From contig JADFSR010000004.1 in the NCBI GenBank assembly GCA_022560615.1, positions 123,978 to 187,977 of the forward strand: a stretch of 64,000 nt of DNA, given 5' to 3'. Origin of the DNA: Gemmatimonadota bacterium (lineage in GTDB: Bacteria; Gemmatimonadota; Gemmatimonadetes; Longimicrobiales; Gaopeijiaceae). The notes below the pieces were generated by a model. That model was not told the DNA's origin and did no database searches. It saw nothing but the letters and a program-made list of their open reading frames with translations. This document shows, piece after piece, positions 28,945-38,197 of the stretch. The position numbers were made by a program, and so were the translations under genes. Within the stretch, counting starts at the first letter, position 1. Every line of letters starts with the position of its first letter.

Positions 28945-29601
28945 TCAGATTTCCGCGTCTAACTTGTTCCAATCCGTCAAGAATCCTTCGAGCCCGCGGT
29001 CGGTCAGCGGGTGCTTGCTGAGCTGCCACAGGACCTTAGGCGGCATCGTGCAACAGTCCGCCCCGAGCATCATCGCCTCCACCACATGCACAGGGTGGCG
29101 AATCGAGGCGACGAGGATCTGCGTCTCGTACCCGTAGTTGTCGTACACCTGACGGATCTGATGGATGACGTCCATCCCTTCACCCGAGATGTCATCGATC
29201 CGGCCAACGAACGGAGACACGTACGTCGCGCCTGCCTTGGCGGCCAACAGAGCCTGCGAAACGGAAAAACAAAGCGTCACGTTGGTGTGAAACCCTTCCG
29301 CGCGAAGATCGCGGCACGCCTTCAGCCCGTCTTCGGTGAGCGGCACCTTCACCACCGCGTTCTCATGGATGGCGGCCAACTTCCGTCCTTCCGCGACCAT
29401 GGTGTCCCTGTCGACGCCCACGACTTCGAGACTGATCGGACCGTCCACGATCTCGCAGATCTCGAGGTAGATCTCCTTCGGATCTCGGTCGCCCGCGACC
29501 TTCGAGATGAGCGACGGGTTGGTTGTAATACCGTCGACGAGGCCGGCGTCAGCGGCGCGTCGGATCTCGACGAGGTCGGCGGTGTCGAGGAAGATCTTCA
29601 T
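28945..29601 (-). CDS. Transaldolase / fructose-6-phosphate aldolase, small TalC type
   Basis: 218 residues, the short single-domain transaldolase family. The Schiff-base lysine is Lys85 in 'AVVKVPLT', matching the position in E. coli FSA. 'ATYVSPFVGRIDD' has Phe where FSA enzymes have Tyr; from known mutational work on this family, that favours true transaldolase activity in the pentose phosphate pathway over fructose-6-phosphate aldolase. ATG 29601 overlaps the truA stop by 4 bases. Longer in-frame starts lie within truA and are rejected. Confidence 0.9.
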   Translation of the reverse strand: MKIFLDTADLVEIRRAADAGLVDGITTNPSLISKVAGDRDPKEIYLEICEIVDGPISLEVVGVDRDTMVAEGRKLAAIHENAVVKVPLTEDGLKACRDLRAEGFHTNVTLCFSVSQALLAAKAGATYVSPFVGRIDDISGEGMDVIHQIRQVYDNYGYETQILVASIRHPVHVVEAMMLGADCCTMPPKVLWQLSKHPLTDRGLEGFLTDWNKLDAEI

Positions 29602-30416
29602 GCGGTGGCGGTGCTCCGTGAAGGTGATGCCGGTGGCTCGTCCGCCAGCAGGGCGCTCTCCGGGTACTCCACCCGGGCGAGGAAGAGCCCTTCGGGCGGT
29701 GCGGGTGGCGAGGTGGTGAGCTTGCCGTGGCCGGAGAGCAGTGCGGCGATGTCCGCGGTCGGTCGGCGGTGCCGCGCGATGTCGATCATGGTGCCGACGA
29801 GGTACCGCACCATGTGGTGCAGGTAGCGGTCCGCCGTGATGTCGAAGCGAATGCCCAGCTCCCAGTCGGCCCATGCGGCCTCCGCCACGTCGCACTGGTA
29901 CCCACGCTGCTCGGGCCGGCCCGATTTGGTGAACGCCTCGAACGAGTGCTCCCCGAGGACGTCCGCGGCTGAAGCGGTCAACAACTCGGTGTCGAGCGTC
30001 TCGCACAGCGGCCAGCACTGTCTACGTTGGAAGGGAGACCGGGCCTGGTCATCGACGCCCACACGATAGGTGTATGTCCTGGCGATCGCGTCGTACCGGG
30101 GATGAAAGTCGGGCGCAGCTCGGCGCACCGACTCGATCCAGATCTCTTGCGGTAATGTCGCGTTCAACGCCTTCAGAAGCTTCGCCGGAGTCCACCGTGC
30201 TGGCATATCGACCGACGCGACTTGTCCCGTGGCGTGCACACCCGTGTCGGTGCGGCCCGAACCGATGACCGTGCGGGGAGAATCCGCGAGCTGGGTGAGA
30301 GCTGCCTGCAGGTCACCCTGGACGGTTCGCTGCTCCGGCTGGTACTGCCATCCATGGAACGCTGAGCCGTCGTAGTGGACGGTGAGCTGTAATCGGGACG
30401 TCTCGGGGGCTTCCAC
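29598..30416 (-). CDS. truA: tRNA pseudouridine(38-40) synthase TruA
   Basis: 272 residues. The catalytic aspartate is Asp57 in 'GSGRTDTGVHA'. 'LTVHYDGSAFHGWQ' near the start and 'RYLHHMVRYLVGTM' in the second half are typical TruA blocks. The enzyme isomerises uridines 38-40 in the anticodon stem. It is the first gene of a two-gene unit with tal and is divergent from trpD. Confidence 0.95.
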   Translation of the reverse strand: MEAPETSRLQLTVHYDGSAFHGWQYQPEQRTVQGDLQAALTQLADSPRTVIGSGRTDTGVHATGQVASVDMPARWTPAKLLKALNATLPQEIWIESVRRAAPDFHPRYDAIARTYTYRVGVDDQARSPFQRRQCWPLCETLDTELLTASAADVLGEHSFEAFTKSGRPEQRGYQCDVAEAAWADWELGIRFDITADRYLHHMVRYLVGTMIDIARHRRPTADIAALLSGHGKLTTSPPAPPEGLFLARVEYPESALLADEPPASPSRSTATA

Positions 30417-30471
30417 GGCGAAAAGGTAGATTCACTGGGGCGGATGTCAAGCGACGCCGGGGGGGCGCCGA

Positions 30472-30501
30472 TTGGCAGAAAAACCGTACGGAGCTTAGGA
30501 T
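30472..30501 (+). promoter_or_regulatory. Possible sigma-70-type promoter for trpD
   Basis: TTGGCA (30472-30477), 18 bases, TAGGAT (30496-30501), about 40 bases before the trpD start. Matches to consensus are 5 of 6 and 4 of 6. No leader peptide or attenuator is obvious. Confidence 0.3.
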
Positions 30502-30542
30502 TTCTGCCTCGTTCAGAGGCCCCTAGCAGCTGGAGTGTGCGC

Positions 30543-31583
30543 GTGTCCGAGCAGCACGACGACATGGACTTGAAGGGACTCATCGCCAAGGTCGTGGAGG
30601 GTGTTCACCTGAGCGCCGAGGAAGCTGAGGCCGCGTTCGATCGCTTCATGGCCGGCTCGGCCTCCGAGGTGGAAATGGCGGGCTTGCTCGTAGCTCTCCG
30701 GGTCAAAGGGGCACAACCCAGCGAGGTCGCGGGGGGGGTGCGTGCGCTGAGGAAGGCCATGCTGCCCGTGACGTCGTCCGATCCCTCGAGGCTCGTGGAC
30801 ACGGCTGGCACGGGAGGCGGAGAGGTCACGACGTTCAACATCTCCACCGCGGCTGCGCTCGTCGCGGCAGGTGCGGGCGTACCGATCGCCAAGCACGGGA
30901 ACCGCTCGTTCACCTCACGAAGCGGCAGTGCGGACGTGCTCGAGGCGCTGGGGGTCGCCATCGACCTCACCCCGGACCGCATGGGCGAAATACTCGCCGA
31001 GGTGGGTATCGTGTTCATGTTTGCTCCCCTGCTGCACCCGGCGATGCGCCACGTCGGGCCGGTTCGACGCGGGCTCGGCATCACCACGGTCATGAACATC
31101 CTCGGTCCGCTCACGAACCCTGCGGGCGCCCAGCGCCAGGTCATCGGCGTCGCAGACCCGGAGCTGATCGATCTCGTCGCAGGCTCTCTCCAGGAACTCG
31201 GCCACATTCGAGCGCTCATAGTACATGGAGAGCCCGGCATGGACGAGATCAGCCCCTCCGGCGTAACGAGCGTCGCCGAGCTCACCGAGTCCGGCCTCAC
31301 TCGTTTCGAGGTCACGCCCGAGGCGCTCGGGCTCGAGAGGGCCGACCTCGCCTCGCTCGCGGGCGGAGAACCGTCGGAGAACGCGGTAGTGATCGAGCGA
31401 GTTCTGGGCGGTGAGCAGGGCGGGGCCAGAACCGCGGTCCTGCTGAACGCGGCAGGGGCTATCTTCGTGGGTGGTGCAGTCGAATCCCTTGAAGCGGGGG
31501 TCCGTCTGGCCGAATCGAGCATCGACGACGGGCGCGCAGCCGAGGCCCTCGAGCGACTGAGGAACGCCACGCAAGCCGAATGA
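30543..31583 (+). CDS. trpD: Anthranilate phosphoribosyltransferase TrpD
   Basis: 346 residues; transfers phosphoribose to anthranilate in tryptophan synthesis. The PRPP/Mg motif 'GTGGGEVTTFNIST' and 'KHGNRSFTSRSGSAD' are intact, as are the anthranilate-site residues in 'HPAMRHVGPVRRGLG'. GTG 30543 follows a GGAG at good spacing; ATG 30564 is an alternative. It converges on lexA, and the other trp genes resume beyond lexA, so trpD is separated from trpC. Confidence 0.94.
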   Translation: MSEQHDDMDLKGLIAKVVEGVHLSAEEAEAAFDRFMAGSASEVEMAGLLVALRVKGAQPSEVAGGVRALRKAMLPVTSSDPSRLVDTAGTGGGEVTTFNISTAAALVAAGAGVPIAKHGNRSFTSRSGSADVLEALGVAIDLTPDRMGEILAEVGIVFMFAPLLHPAMRHVGPVRRGLGITTVMNILGPLTNPAGAQRQVIGVADPELIDLVAGSLQELGHIRALIVHGEPGMDEISPSGVTSVAELTESGLTRFEVTPEALGLERADLASLAGGEPSENAVVIERVLGGEQGGARTAVLLNAAGAIFVGGAVESLEAGVRLAESSIDDGRAAEALERLRNATQAE

Positions 31584-31647
31584 AAATGATGCGTAGGAAA
31601 GTGGAGGAGCGGGGCGGCGTGCCGCACCCCCTAATCCTAGTGTTTGG

Positions 31648-32256
31648 TCAATACTTTCGGATGACGCCCACGACCACACCTTGCACCCGCACGTCGGCAG
31701 CATCGACTAGGATGGGCGCCATGGCGGGGTTCGCAGGCTGCAACCGAATCCGTCCGCCGGGCTCCCGATAGAGCTTCTTCACGGTGGCCGCTTCGCCGGA
31801 TACGAGCGCAACGACCATCTGCCCGTCCTCTGCCGACTCCTGCGCCTGCACGACGATGTAGTCGCCGTCCCGGATCTGCTCCTCGATCATCGAGTTTCCC
31901 TCGACACGCAGCACGTAGTTGTCCTTATGCCGGCGCACCATGTCCGGGGGAACGGCGAGCGTCTCGGTGTCCTGGATGGCCTCGATGGGCAGGCCCGCCG
32001 CGACCGCGCCGAGCAACGGTAGTTCGATCGAGGGCTCGCCCTGACCCGGTCTCACGAGCTCGATGGACCGGCTCTCATTGTAGGACTTTCTTATGTAGCC
32101 TTTGCGCTCCAGATTGCTCAGATGCTCGTGGACCGTTGCGAGCGATGCGTACCCGAAGGACTTCGCGATCTCCTCGAAGCTCGGGGCATAGCCGTGATTG
32201 GCGATGAATTCGCCGATGTAGTCGAGGATTTCCTTTTGTCGCTTGGTCAGGGGCAT
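31648..32256 (-). CDS. lexA: LexA repressor
   Basis: 202 residues. An N-terminal winged helix-turn-helix (about 1-65, MPLTKRQKEILDYI, then SLATVHEHLSNLERKGYI) is joined to the S24 self-cleavage domain. The cleavage bond is Ala87-Gly88 (GAVAAGLP), with the catalytic pair Ser122 (EGNSMIEEQI) and Lys160 (AATVKKLY) present, so RecA-stimulated autocleavage should occur. The DNA-reading helix differs from E. coli, so the SOS box may differ. Divergent from trpC with about 60 bases between, which hold a GAAC repeat array. Confidence 0.95.
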   Translation of the reverse strand: MPLTKRQKEILDYIGEFIANHGYAPSFEEIAKSFGYASLATVHEHLSNLERKGYIRKSYNESRSIELVRPGQGEPSIELPLLGAVAAGLPIEAIQDTETLAVPPDMVRRHKDNYVLRVEGNSMIEEQIRDGDYIVVQAQESAEDGQMVVALVSGEAATVKKLYREPGGRIRLQPANPAMAPILVDAADVRVQGVVVGVIRKY

Positions 32257-32279
32257 TCCCGTGCCCTCCATTGCCAGGT

Positions 32280-32315
32280 GAACCCGAACAAGAACCGAAA
32301 CAAGGATACCCGAAC
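32280..32315. promoter_or_regulatory. GAAC direct-repeat array between lexA and trpC, possible LexA operator
   Basis: GAAC occurs at 32280, 32286 and 32292 with exact 6-base periodicity and again at 32312, with GAAA units between. Direct-repeat operators (GTTC-N7-GTTC) are known for alphaproteobacterial LexA; this spacing is different. Position just upstream of the lexA start suggests autoregulation. No other copy was identified, so this is a suggestion only. Confidence 0.3.
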
Positions 32316-32316
32316 G

Positions 32317-33144
32317 TTGCCCGAAACGCAAGATCCTGCCGCGCTTCCTGGGATTCTCGCGGAAATCGTGCGTACCAAGCGCGCGGAGCTCGGGGCCCTC
32401 CACAACCGGGCGTCCGACCTCGAAGCAGCTCTCGAGCACGCGCCCCCGGTGCGGGACTTCCGAGCGGCCATCTCGGATCCTGCGAGGGTCTCTCTGATCG
32501 CCGAGTGCAAGCGGCGGTCTCCCGGTGCGGGGCCCATCCGCCCAGACCTCGAGCCCGCAGAACTCACGCGATCGTACGAGATGTCGGGGGCCGCCGCGCT
32601 CAGCGTTCTTACGGACGAGCCGTACTTCGGGGGCTCGAACCGGGATCTCGTCGAGATCCGTGGCGCTACGGCGATCCCCATTCTGCGTAAGGACTTCACG
32701 CTCGATGCTCTACACGTGCTCGAGGCCCGGGGGGTTGGTGCCGACGCGGTCCTGCTGATCGTGAGGATCCTGTCCGACGACTCGCTGCGCGGGCTGCTGA
32801 GGCACGTCGAGGCGCTCGGCATGCACGCGCTCGTCGAGACACACGATGCGTACGACCTCGACCGCGCCCTGGAGGCGGGCGCGAAAGTCATTGGGATCAA
32901 CAATCGAGACCTGGCGACGTTCACGACCGATCTCGACGTGACGCTGAGACTGCTGGAGCAGATCTCGGACGATGCCGTCGTGGTGTCCGAGAGCGGTATT
33001 CGCGATGCCGCGGACGTGTCGCGTCTGGGGCAGGGCGGCGTCGATGCGGTTTTGGTGGGGGAGACCTTGCTCAGGGCCACAGATCCCGGAGCCGCGGCCG
33101 CGGAGTTGTCCCGGGTCGCACGTGTGGAGCGTGTGCATGCGTGA
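32317..33144 (+). CDS. trpC: Indole-3-glycerol phosphate synthase TrpC
   Basis: 275 residues from TTG 32317 (an in-frame GTG at 32278 is an alternative but would translate the GAAC array). TIM-barrel enzyme closing the indole ring of CdRP. Family blocks: 'LIAECKRRSPGAG' with the catalytic Lys, 'LRKDFTLDA', 'VIGINNRDLATF' and 'VVVSESGI'. Its last 8 bases overlap trpF. Confidence 0.94.
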   Translation: MPETQDPAALPGILAEIVRTKRAELGALHNRASDLEAALEHAPPVRDFRAAISDPARVSLIAECKRRSPGAGPIRPDLEPAELTRSYEMSGAAALSVLTDEPYFGGSNRDLVEIRGATAIPILRKDFTLDALHVLEARGVGADAVLLIVRILSDDSLRGLLRHVEALGMHALVETHDAYDLDRALEAGAKVIGINNRDLATFTTDLDVTLRLLEQISDDAVVVSESGIRDAADVSRLGQGGVDAVLVGETLLRATDPGAAAAELSRVARVERVHA

Positions 33145-33826
33145 GACCCCTCTTGTGAAGATCTGCGGCCTCCGGCGCCGTGAGGACGTCGTCATGGCGG
33201 ACGACCACGGAGCCGACTTTCTGGGCGTCGTCTTGACCTCGGGCTTCCCGCGGAGCGTCGATCTGCAAGGAGCACGCGCGCTGGTGGAGGAGGTGCGCGC
33301 GCGACCGGTAGCCGTCTTGGTCGATGAGTCCGCGGACGAAGCAGAAAGGAAGGCCGAGGCACTCCGTGCACAGGTGATCCAGCTGCATGGTCACGAGCCT
33401 CCGGACGTCTTGGAAGCGCTGGCCCGACGAGGAAGTTGGTCTCTGTGGAAGGGGGTCCGCGTGCGCACCGTCGACGATGTCGTCACCGCGCTCGACAAGT
33501 ATCGTGGGCTCGCCGACGGGCTCCTGCTCGAGGGGTGGAAGGCAGGGGTCGTGGGCGGCGGTGGCGTCCGCCTCGAGCTCGACCCAGAGCGGGTCCACGA
33601 GCATCTGTCCGACGCACAGCATCTGATACTGGCGGGTGGACTGGGCCCTGCCACCGTCGCGGCCGCCGTGGCACGCTTCCGACCCGACGTGGTCGACGTC
33701 TCCTCCGGTGTCGAGTCCAAGGTCGGGGAGAAGGATCCGGACCTGGTGCGGGCGTTCATCTCGGCCGCTCGGTCGGGGCCGAGCCTGGACGCGGTCCGCC
33801 TGTCCAAGCAAGAGGCCACAGGTTGA
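33137..33826 (+). CDS. trpF: Phosphoribosylanthranilate isomerase TrpF
   Basis: 229 residues starting at ATG 33137 inside the end of trpC. Performs the Amadori rearrangement of PRA. '[12 protein letters not shown]' contains the catalytic Cys; the general acid Asp lies in '[17 protein letters not shown]'. The substrate-phosphate segment '[13 protein letters not shown]' is normal. The stop overlaps trpB by 4 bases (TTGA). Confidence 0.94.
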   Translation: MRETPLVKICGLRRREDVVMADDHGADFLGVVLTSGFPRSVDLQGARALVEEVRARPVAVLVDESADEAERKAEALRAQVIQLHGHEPPDVLEALARRGSWSLWKGVRVRTVDDVVTALDKYRGLADGLLLEGWKAGVVGGGGVRLELDPERVHEHLSDAQHLILAGGLGPATVAAAVARFRPDVVDVSSGVESKVGEKDPDLVRAFISAARSGPSLDAVRLSKQEATG

Positions 33827-35028
33827 GCACCCCGACTCCCTCCCTGACGGGGCGTTTCGGGGAATTCGGTGGGCGATATGTCCCCGAGACTCTAATTCGC
33901 GCGCTGGACGAACTTGTCGTGGCCTACGAGGAAGCCGGGCGCGACCCCGGGTTCGCACGCGATCTGGAGCACTTGCTGACCACGTTCGTGGGGCGGCCCA
34001 CCCCGCTCTACAAGGCCGAGCGCCTCGGCGCAGAAATCGGTCACTCCGCCGTCTACCTCAAGCGTGAGGATCTCAACCACACCGGTGCGCACAAGATCAA
34101 CAATACGATCGGGCAGGTGCTGTTGGCGCGGCGCATGGGGAAGCACCGGATCATCGCTGAGACCGGCGCGGGACAACACGGGGTCGCGACCGCGACCGCC
34201 TGCGCGCTCTTCGACATCGAGTGCGTCGTATACATGGGTGAGGAGGACATCGAGCGGCAGGCCCTCAACGTCTATCGAATGGAACTGCTGGGCGCCGAAG
34301 TCCGTCCCGTCTCGTCGGGTACGCGGACGCTGAAGGACGCGACGAACGAGGCGATCCGGGACTGGGTCACGAACGTCGAAGACACGCACTACATCATCGG
34401 GTCGGTCGTGGGGCCGGATCCGTTTCCACGCATGGTCCGCGACTTCCAGTGCGTGATCGGTCGTGAGGCACGCAGCCAGCTTCTCGAGGCGGAGGGACGA
34501 CTTCCCGATGTCGTAGTCGCCTGCGTTGGCGGAGGGTCGAACGCGATGGGTATGTTCTCAGCGTTCCTGGAGGAGGATGGTGTTCGCCTGGTCGGCGTGG
34601 AAGCGGCTGGGGCGGGCATCGAGACCGGCAGGCACTCGGCGTCGCTCAGCGCGGGAAGGCCGGGTGTTCTGCACGGCTCGCTGAGCTATCTTCTGCAAAA
34701 TTCGGACGGACAGGTGGCCCCTGCCCACTCCGTGTCGGCGGGGCTCGACTATCCGGGTGTTGGGCCTGAGCACTCGTACTTGAAGGAACAAGGCCGCGCG
34801 ACGTACACGTCCGTCACGGATCATGAGGCGCTAGAGGCCTTTCGTCGGCTCTCGCAACTGGAGGGAATCATCCCCGCGTTGGAGTCTGCTCACGCCATCG
34901 CATACGTGCTCCGTGAAGGGGCCTCGTACCGGGACGGCGGCCCTCTGTTGGTCTGCCTCTCGGGTCGCGGTGACAAGGACGTCGCTCACGTCGCCCGCGT
35001 CGAAGGACGCGGTGACTTGCTGCTGTAG
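33823..35028 (+). CDS. trpB: Tryptophan synthase beta chain TrpB
   Basis: 401 residues from TTG 33823. PLP enzyme condensing indole and serine. The PLP lysine is Lys91 in '[11 protein letters not shown]'; the phosphate-binding loop is '[13 protein letters not shown]', and '[15 protein letters not shown]' is the classic TrpB1 N-terminus. This is the TrpB1 class that pairs with TrpA, but trpA lies 3.2 kb downstream beyond two unrelated genes. Confidence 0.96.
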   Translation: MSTPTPSLTGRFGEFGGRYVPETLIRALDELVVAYEEAGRDPGFARDLEHLLTTFVGRPTPLYKAERLGAEIGHSAVYLKREDLNHTGAHKINNTIGQVLLARRMGKHRIIAETGAGQHGVATATACALFDIECVVYMGEEDIERQALNVYRMELLGAEVRPVSSGTRTLKDATNEAIRDWVTNVEDTHYIIGSVVGPDPFPRMVRDFQCVIGREARSQLLEAEGRLPDVVVACVGGGSNAMGMFSAFLEEDGVRLVGVEAAGAGIETGRHSASLSAGRPGVLHGSLSYLLQNSDGQVAPAHSVSAGLDYPGVGPEHSYLKEQGRATYTSVTDHEALEAFRRLSQLEGIIPALESAHAIAYVLREGASYRDGGPLLVCLSGRGDKDVAHVARVEGRGDLLL

Positions 35029-35036
35029 GTGCGGGT

Positions 35037-36782
35037 TTGACGGAGGTCGTGACCGGCAAGGGAGGGCTTCCCGCTGACCCAGGGTGGGATGAAGACCTAC
35101 CCGTCGGGGAGGTCAAGACCCTCTTCACCACACTGGGGAAGGCCTTCCGCGCGTACCAGCTATACGACGAGAACAACCCAGTCCGGCAGCGTTTCGTCGA
35201 TTCCTTGCGCGGGGACTTCCGGACACTCTGGGCGCTGACCGACCGGCTCGTCCTGAGGGTCACCGAGGAGCACTTTCTGCTCGGTGAGACTCCGGTATAT
35301 CACACCGAGAACCGGAACGACTCGCTCGCTTTCCTCTTCTTCAAAGACAGCGTGAGGGAGGTCACTTTCCTTCCGGGTGTGGAAGAAGAGGAGCTCGTGA
35401 GCTTTCTGGGCGTGTTGCAGAAGGCGCGGAAGCTCGTGCCGGAAGGCGACGACCTGCTGACGGTTCTTTGGGAGGCCGACCTCCAGTTCTTCCTGTACCA
35501 ATACGTCGACTTGCTCGCCGAAGGCGTTTCGCTACCCGAGGCCGGACCGGGCAACAGCCCGGCGGAAATGCAAGCGGCGTTGGCGGCTACCGCCGACGAG
35601 GAAGAGCAGGGTCCCCCCGAATCAGGCCAGGCAGGCGCCGAGCAAGAACAAGGGCCGCAGACGGTTTCCCAGGACGACTTCAATCCAACCCTGTACGCCC
35701 TCGATCCCGAGGAGATGAAGGTCCTAGCCGCGGAACTCAAGAAGGAGATGGAGAGGGACCTGAGCAGCGACGTGCTCGCGGCGCTCCTAGATCGCTTGGA
35801 GGAGCCAGAGAACCGCGAGCGCCAGAGTGAGATCCTGGGCATCCTCAAGGCTCTTCTGCCGAGCTTCCTCAGTCGCGGGCAGATCGCGGCTGCTACGCAG
35901 GTGCTTCAGGAGCTACGCGCGCTCGAAGACCAGGAGGGAAGGCTCGACGAGCAGCGGTTGGCCGAGTGTCGTGAGATTGTCCATGAGATCAGTACTCCGG
36001 AGGGGATCACCGAGCTCATCCAGGCGCTTTCCGATGGCACGATCAGGGCCTCGGCGACCCAGTTCGGTGCCTTCGTGCACTTCCTGGGAGCGGAGGCTCT
36101 AGCGCCGTTGCTGCGCTCCTCGGAGAGTGTGGACCACAAGGAATTACAGGCGGTTCTGCGGCACGCCGTGCAGGGGATGGCGGACCTCAACCGCGGTGCG
36201 GTCGTGAAGCTGATGGAGGAGGACGACGCCGTCCTCGCCGCAGGCGCGGTGCGGCTCGCGAGCGAGATGCAGATCGCCGAAGCCGGGCCGGCGCTCGTCG
36301 GCGTATTGGCGCACGCCGACCCCGCTGTGCGTTTCGCGGCTATCGAGGCCGTGACCTCTCTCAAGGCGTCGATCGCCGCGGACGCGCTCGAGCAGATGCT
36401 TGACGATCCGGAACGGGACATCCGAATCGCCGCCGTGAGAGCACTCGGCGAACTCGAACACCGACCAGCGGCCAGGGTGCTCGCCGAAATCCTCGAGAGC
36501 AAGGAGATTCGCATCGCGGACATCTCCGAAAAGGTCGCGTTCTTCGAGGCGTTCGGCGTGCTCGCAGACGACGACGGCGTCGATCTGCTCGGCCGTCTGC
36601 TCAACCGCAAGCGATTTCTGGGCAAACGCGAGCCGTCCGAAATCCGAGCCGCCGCCGCGCTCGGGCTTGGCAAGGTCGGAAGTCAGGCCGCGCGAGACGC
36701 ACTCGGTCACTCGAGCCATGATGACGACGCGGTCGTGCGCAGCAACGTCGGTCGCGCCATGCGGGGCGAGGGCGCCGAGTAA
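35037..36782 (+). CDS. HEAT-repeat protein with an N-terminal domain shared with its HD-GYP neighbour
   Basis: 581 residues, TTG start. Residues 15-150 form a domain with 'LGKAFRAYQLYDENNPV', 'LRVTEEHFLLGETPVY' and 'SLAFLFFKDSVREVTFLPGV'. An acidic Gln/Glu/Pro-rich linker (about 175-220) follows, then a helical region. C-terminal HEAT/EZ-type repeats (about 390-570) include 'VLAHADPAVRFAAIEAVTSL' and 'LDDPERDIRIAAVRALGEL'. No enzyme motif, signal or membrane helix, so a cytoplasmic scaffold is likely. The next gene begins at its stop codon and has a similar N-terminal domain, pointing to a two-protein module. Why it sits inside the trp operon is unclear. Confidence 0.75.
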   Translation: MTEVVTGKGGLPADPGWDEDLPVGEVKTLFTTLGKAFRAYQLYDENNPVRQRFVDSLRGDFRTLWALTDRLVLRVTEEHFLLGETPVYHTENRNDSLAFLFFKDSVREVTFLPGVEEEELVSFLGVLQKARKLVPEGDDLLTVLWEADLQFFLYQYVDLLAEGVSLPEAGPGNSPAEMQAALAATADEEEQGPPESGQAGAEQEQGPQTVSQDDFNPTLYALDPEEMKVLAAELKKEMERDLSSDVLAALLDRLEEPENRERQSEILGILKALLPSFLSRGQIAAATQVLQELRALEDQEGRLDEQRLAECREIVHEISTPEGITELIQALSDGTIRASATQFGAFVHFLGAEALAPLLRSSESVDHKELQAVLRHAVQGMADLNRGAVVKLMEEDDAVLAAGAVRLASEMQIAEAGPALVGVLAHADPAVRFAAIEAVTSLKASIAADALEQMLDDPERDIRIAAVRALGELEHRPAARVLAEILESKEIRIADISEKVAFFEAFGVLADDDGVDLLGRLLNRKRFLGKREPSEIRAAAALGLGKVGSQAARDALGHSSHDDDAVVRSNVGRAMRGEGAE

Positions 36783-38197
36783 TGGCTGAGATCAACTACC
36801 AGCAAGAGGGGCGCAGGATCCTGGCGGCGTTCTACAGTGCGCTGAGCGCGCTGAAGCTTTATCCAGTCGAAAACGAGACCGTGCAGACCGCGCTGACCGA
36901 GCTTCATGGGCTGATCGAGCGGGTCGTGCAGAACGACGGCACCGCCGAGGTGCGCGTGGTAGGAGACTTCTTCTTCTTGAACGAGACTCGGGTACGCCTG
37001 GACCTCACGAACTTCTCGACGTTCGGTTCCTTTGCTCGCGCGCTACAGGATCACGGCATTGGGACCGTCGAGGTGCACCACGGCATCGAGCGTAGTGAGT
37101 GGGCCCCCTTCATCTCCATGCTGCTCCAGAGTCCCGATGCGGACGATCCCTTCGAGGCCTTCAGCCGGCACTTCGAGCGAACGCCGACCCAGCACATCGA
37201 GCTCCGCCCAGAGAAGGAGGGCGACGAGCCCGAAGACGATGAGGACGCGATCACCGCGGCGAAGCGTACCTACGCGCAGTCGGTCCAGGTTGCGAAGGAC
37301 GCGCTCGGGGACACGCGCATCGGTAAGGCTGTGAACGTCCGCAAGGTGAAGCGCGCGGTACAGGGCATTGTCGATCAAGTGATCTCGAACGAGTCGTCGA
37401 TGGTGACGATGACGACGCTGCGGGACTTCGACGAATACACGTTCACCCACTGCGTGAACGTCTGCATCTTCAGCGTGATCATCGGGCAGCGGCTTGCGCT
37501 GGATAAGCTCCAGCTCTACGAGCTCGGGCTCGGGGCGCTCTTCCACGACATCGGGAAGCAACGCGTCGACCTCGACGTCATCAACAAGGCGGGCGGCCTT
37601 ACGGATGACGAATGGGCGCAGATAAAGGAGCACACTACGGAGGGGCTGCTGATCCTGTTCAGCATGCACGGCTTCGCGGACACACCCTACCGACAGATGC
37701 TCATGGCGTATGAGCATCACATGAAGATCGATCTCACGGGCTATCCGTCGAACAAGCGTCCTCGCGAACCCACGCTCTTCTCGAGGATCGTTGCGGTCGC
37801 CGACGCCTTTGACGCTGGCACCTCAGTGCGCAGCTACCAATACAAGCCGTGGTCGCCGGACGCCGTACTCAAGGACATGCGCGACAACACGAAGCGTGGC
37901 CAGGATATCCTGCTCGTGAAAGTGCTGATCACCGCGACGGGGGTATACCCGGTCGGGAGCCTCGTCATCCTGGATACGCGCGAGCTCGGAGTCGTGGCGA
38001 AGGTCAATCCAGATCTGAACCTGCTGCATCGGCCGACGGTTCGGGTGATCTCGGACAGGAAGGGTGTGCCCCTTGTGCAACCTCTCACAGTCGATCTGGC
38101 CGACGCTGATCCGCCTGCAGGTCAAATCCGGAAAATCATCCGGACCGCAGATCCACAGAGGTACGGGATCCGCGTCAGCGACTACCTACTGGCTTGA
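36782..38197 (+). CDS. HD-GYP-domain phosphohydrolase, putative cyclic-dinucleotide phosphodiesterase
   Basis: 471 residues. The N-terminal domain (about 8-130: 'SALSALKLYPVENETVQTAL', 'VVGDFFFLNETRV', 'ALQDHGIGTVEVHHGI') resembles the N-terminus of the preceding HEAT protein. The catalytic HD-GYP domain follows: His near residue 222 (TFTHCVNVC), 'FHDIGKQRVD' at about 252-261, 'AYEHHMKIDLTGYP' with the GYP motif near 318, and 'RIVAVADAFDAGTSVRSY'. All metal ligands expected for cyclic-di-GMP hydrolysis appear present. The start ATG overlaps the HEAT protein stop, and its own stop overlaps trpA. No GGDEF partner is in the window. Confidence 0.85.
   Translation: MAEINYQQEGRRILAAFYSALSALKLYPVENETVQTALTELHGLIERVVQNDGTAEVRVVGDFFFLNETRVRLDLTNFSTFGSFARALQDHGIGTVEVHHGIERSEWAPFISMLLQSPDADDPFEAFSRHFERTPTQHIELRPEKEGDEPEDDEDAITAAKRTYAQSVQVAKDALGDTRIGKAVNVRKVKRAVQGIVDQVISNESSMVTMTTLRDFDEYTFTHCVNVCIFSVIIGQRLALDKLQLYELGLGALFHDIGKQRVDLDVINKAGGLTDDEWAQIKEHTTEGLLILFSMHGFADTPYRQMLMAYEHHMKIDLTGYPSNKRPREPTLFSRIVAVADAFDAGTSVRSYQYKPWSPDAVLKDMRDNTKRGQDILLVKVLITATGVYPVGSLVILDTRELGVVAKVNPDLNLLHRPTVRVISDRKGVPLVQPLTVDLADADPPAGQIRKIIRTADPQRYGIRVSDYLLA

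Noticed and set aside
28945..29601. Fructose-6-phosphate aldolase as the primary call
   Set aside because: Phe in 'YVSPFVGRIDD' where FSA has Tyr favours transaldolase, though the two cannot be fully told apart here.
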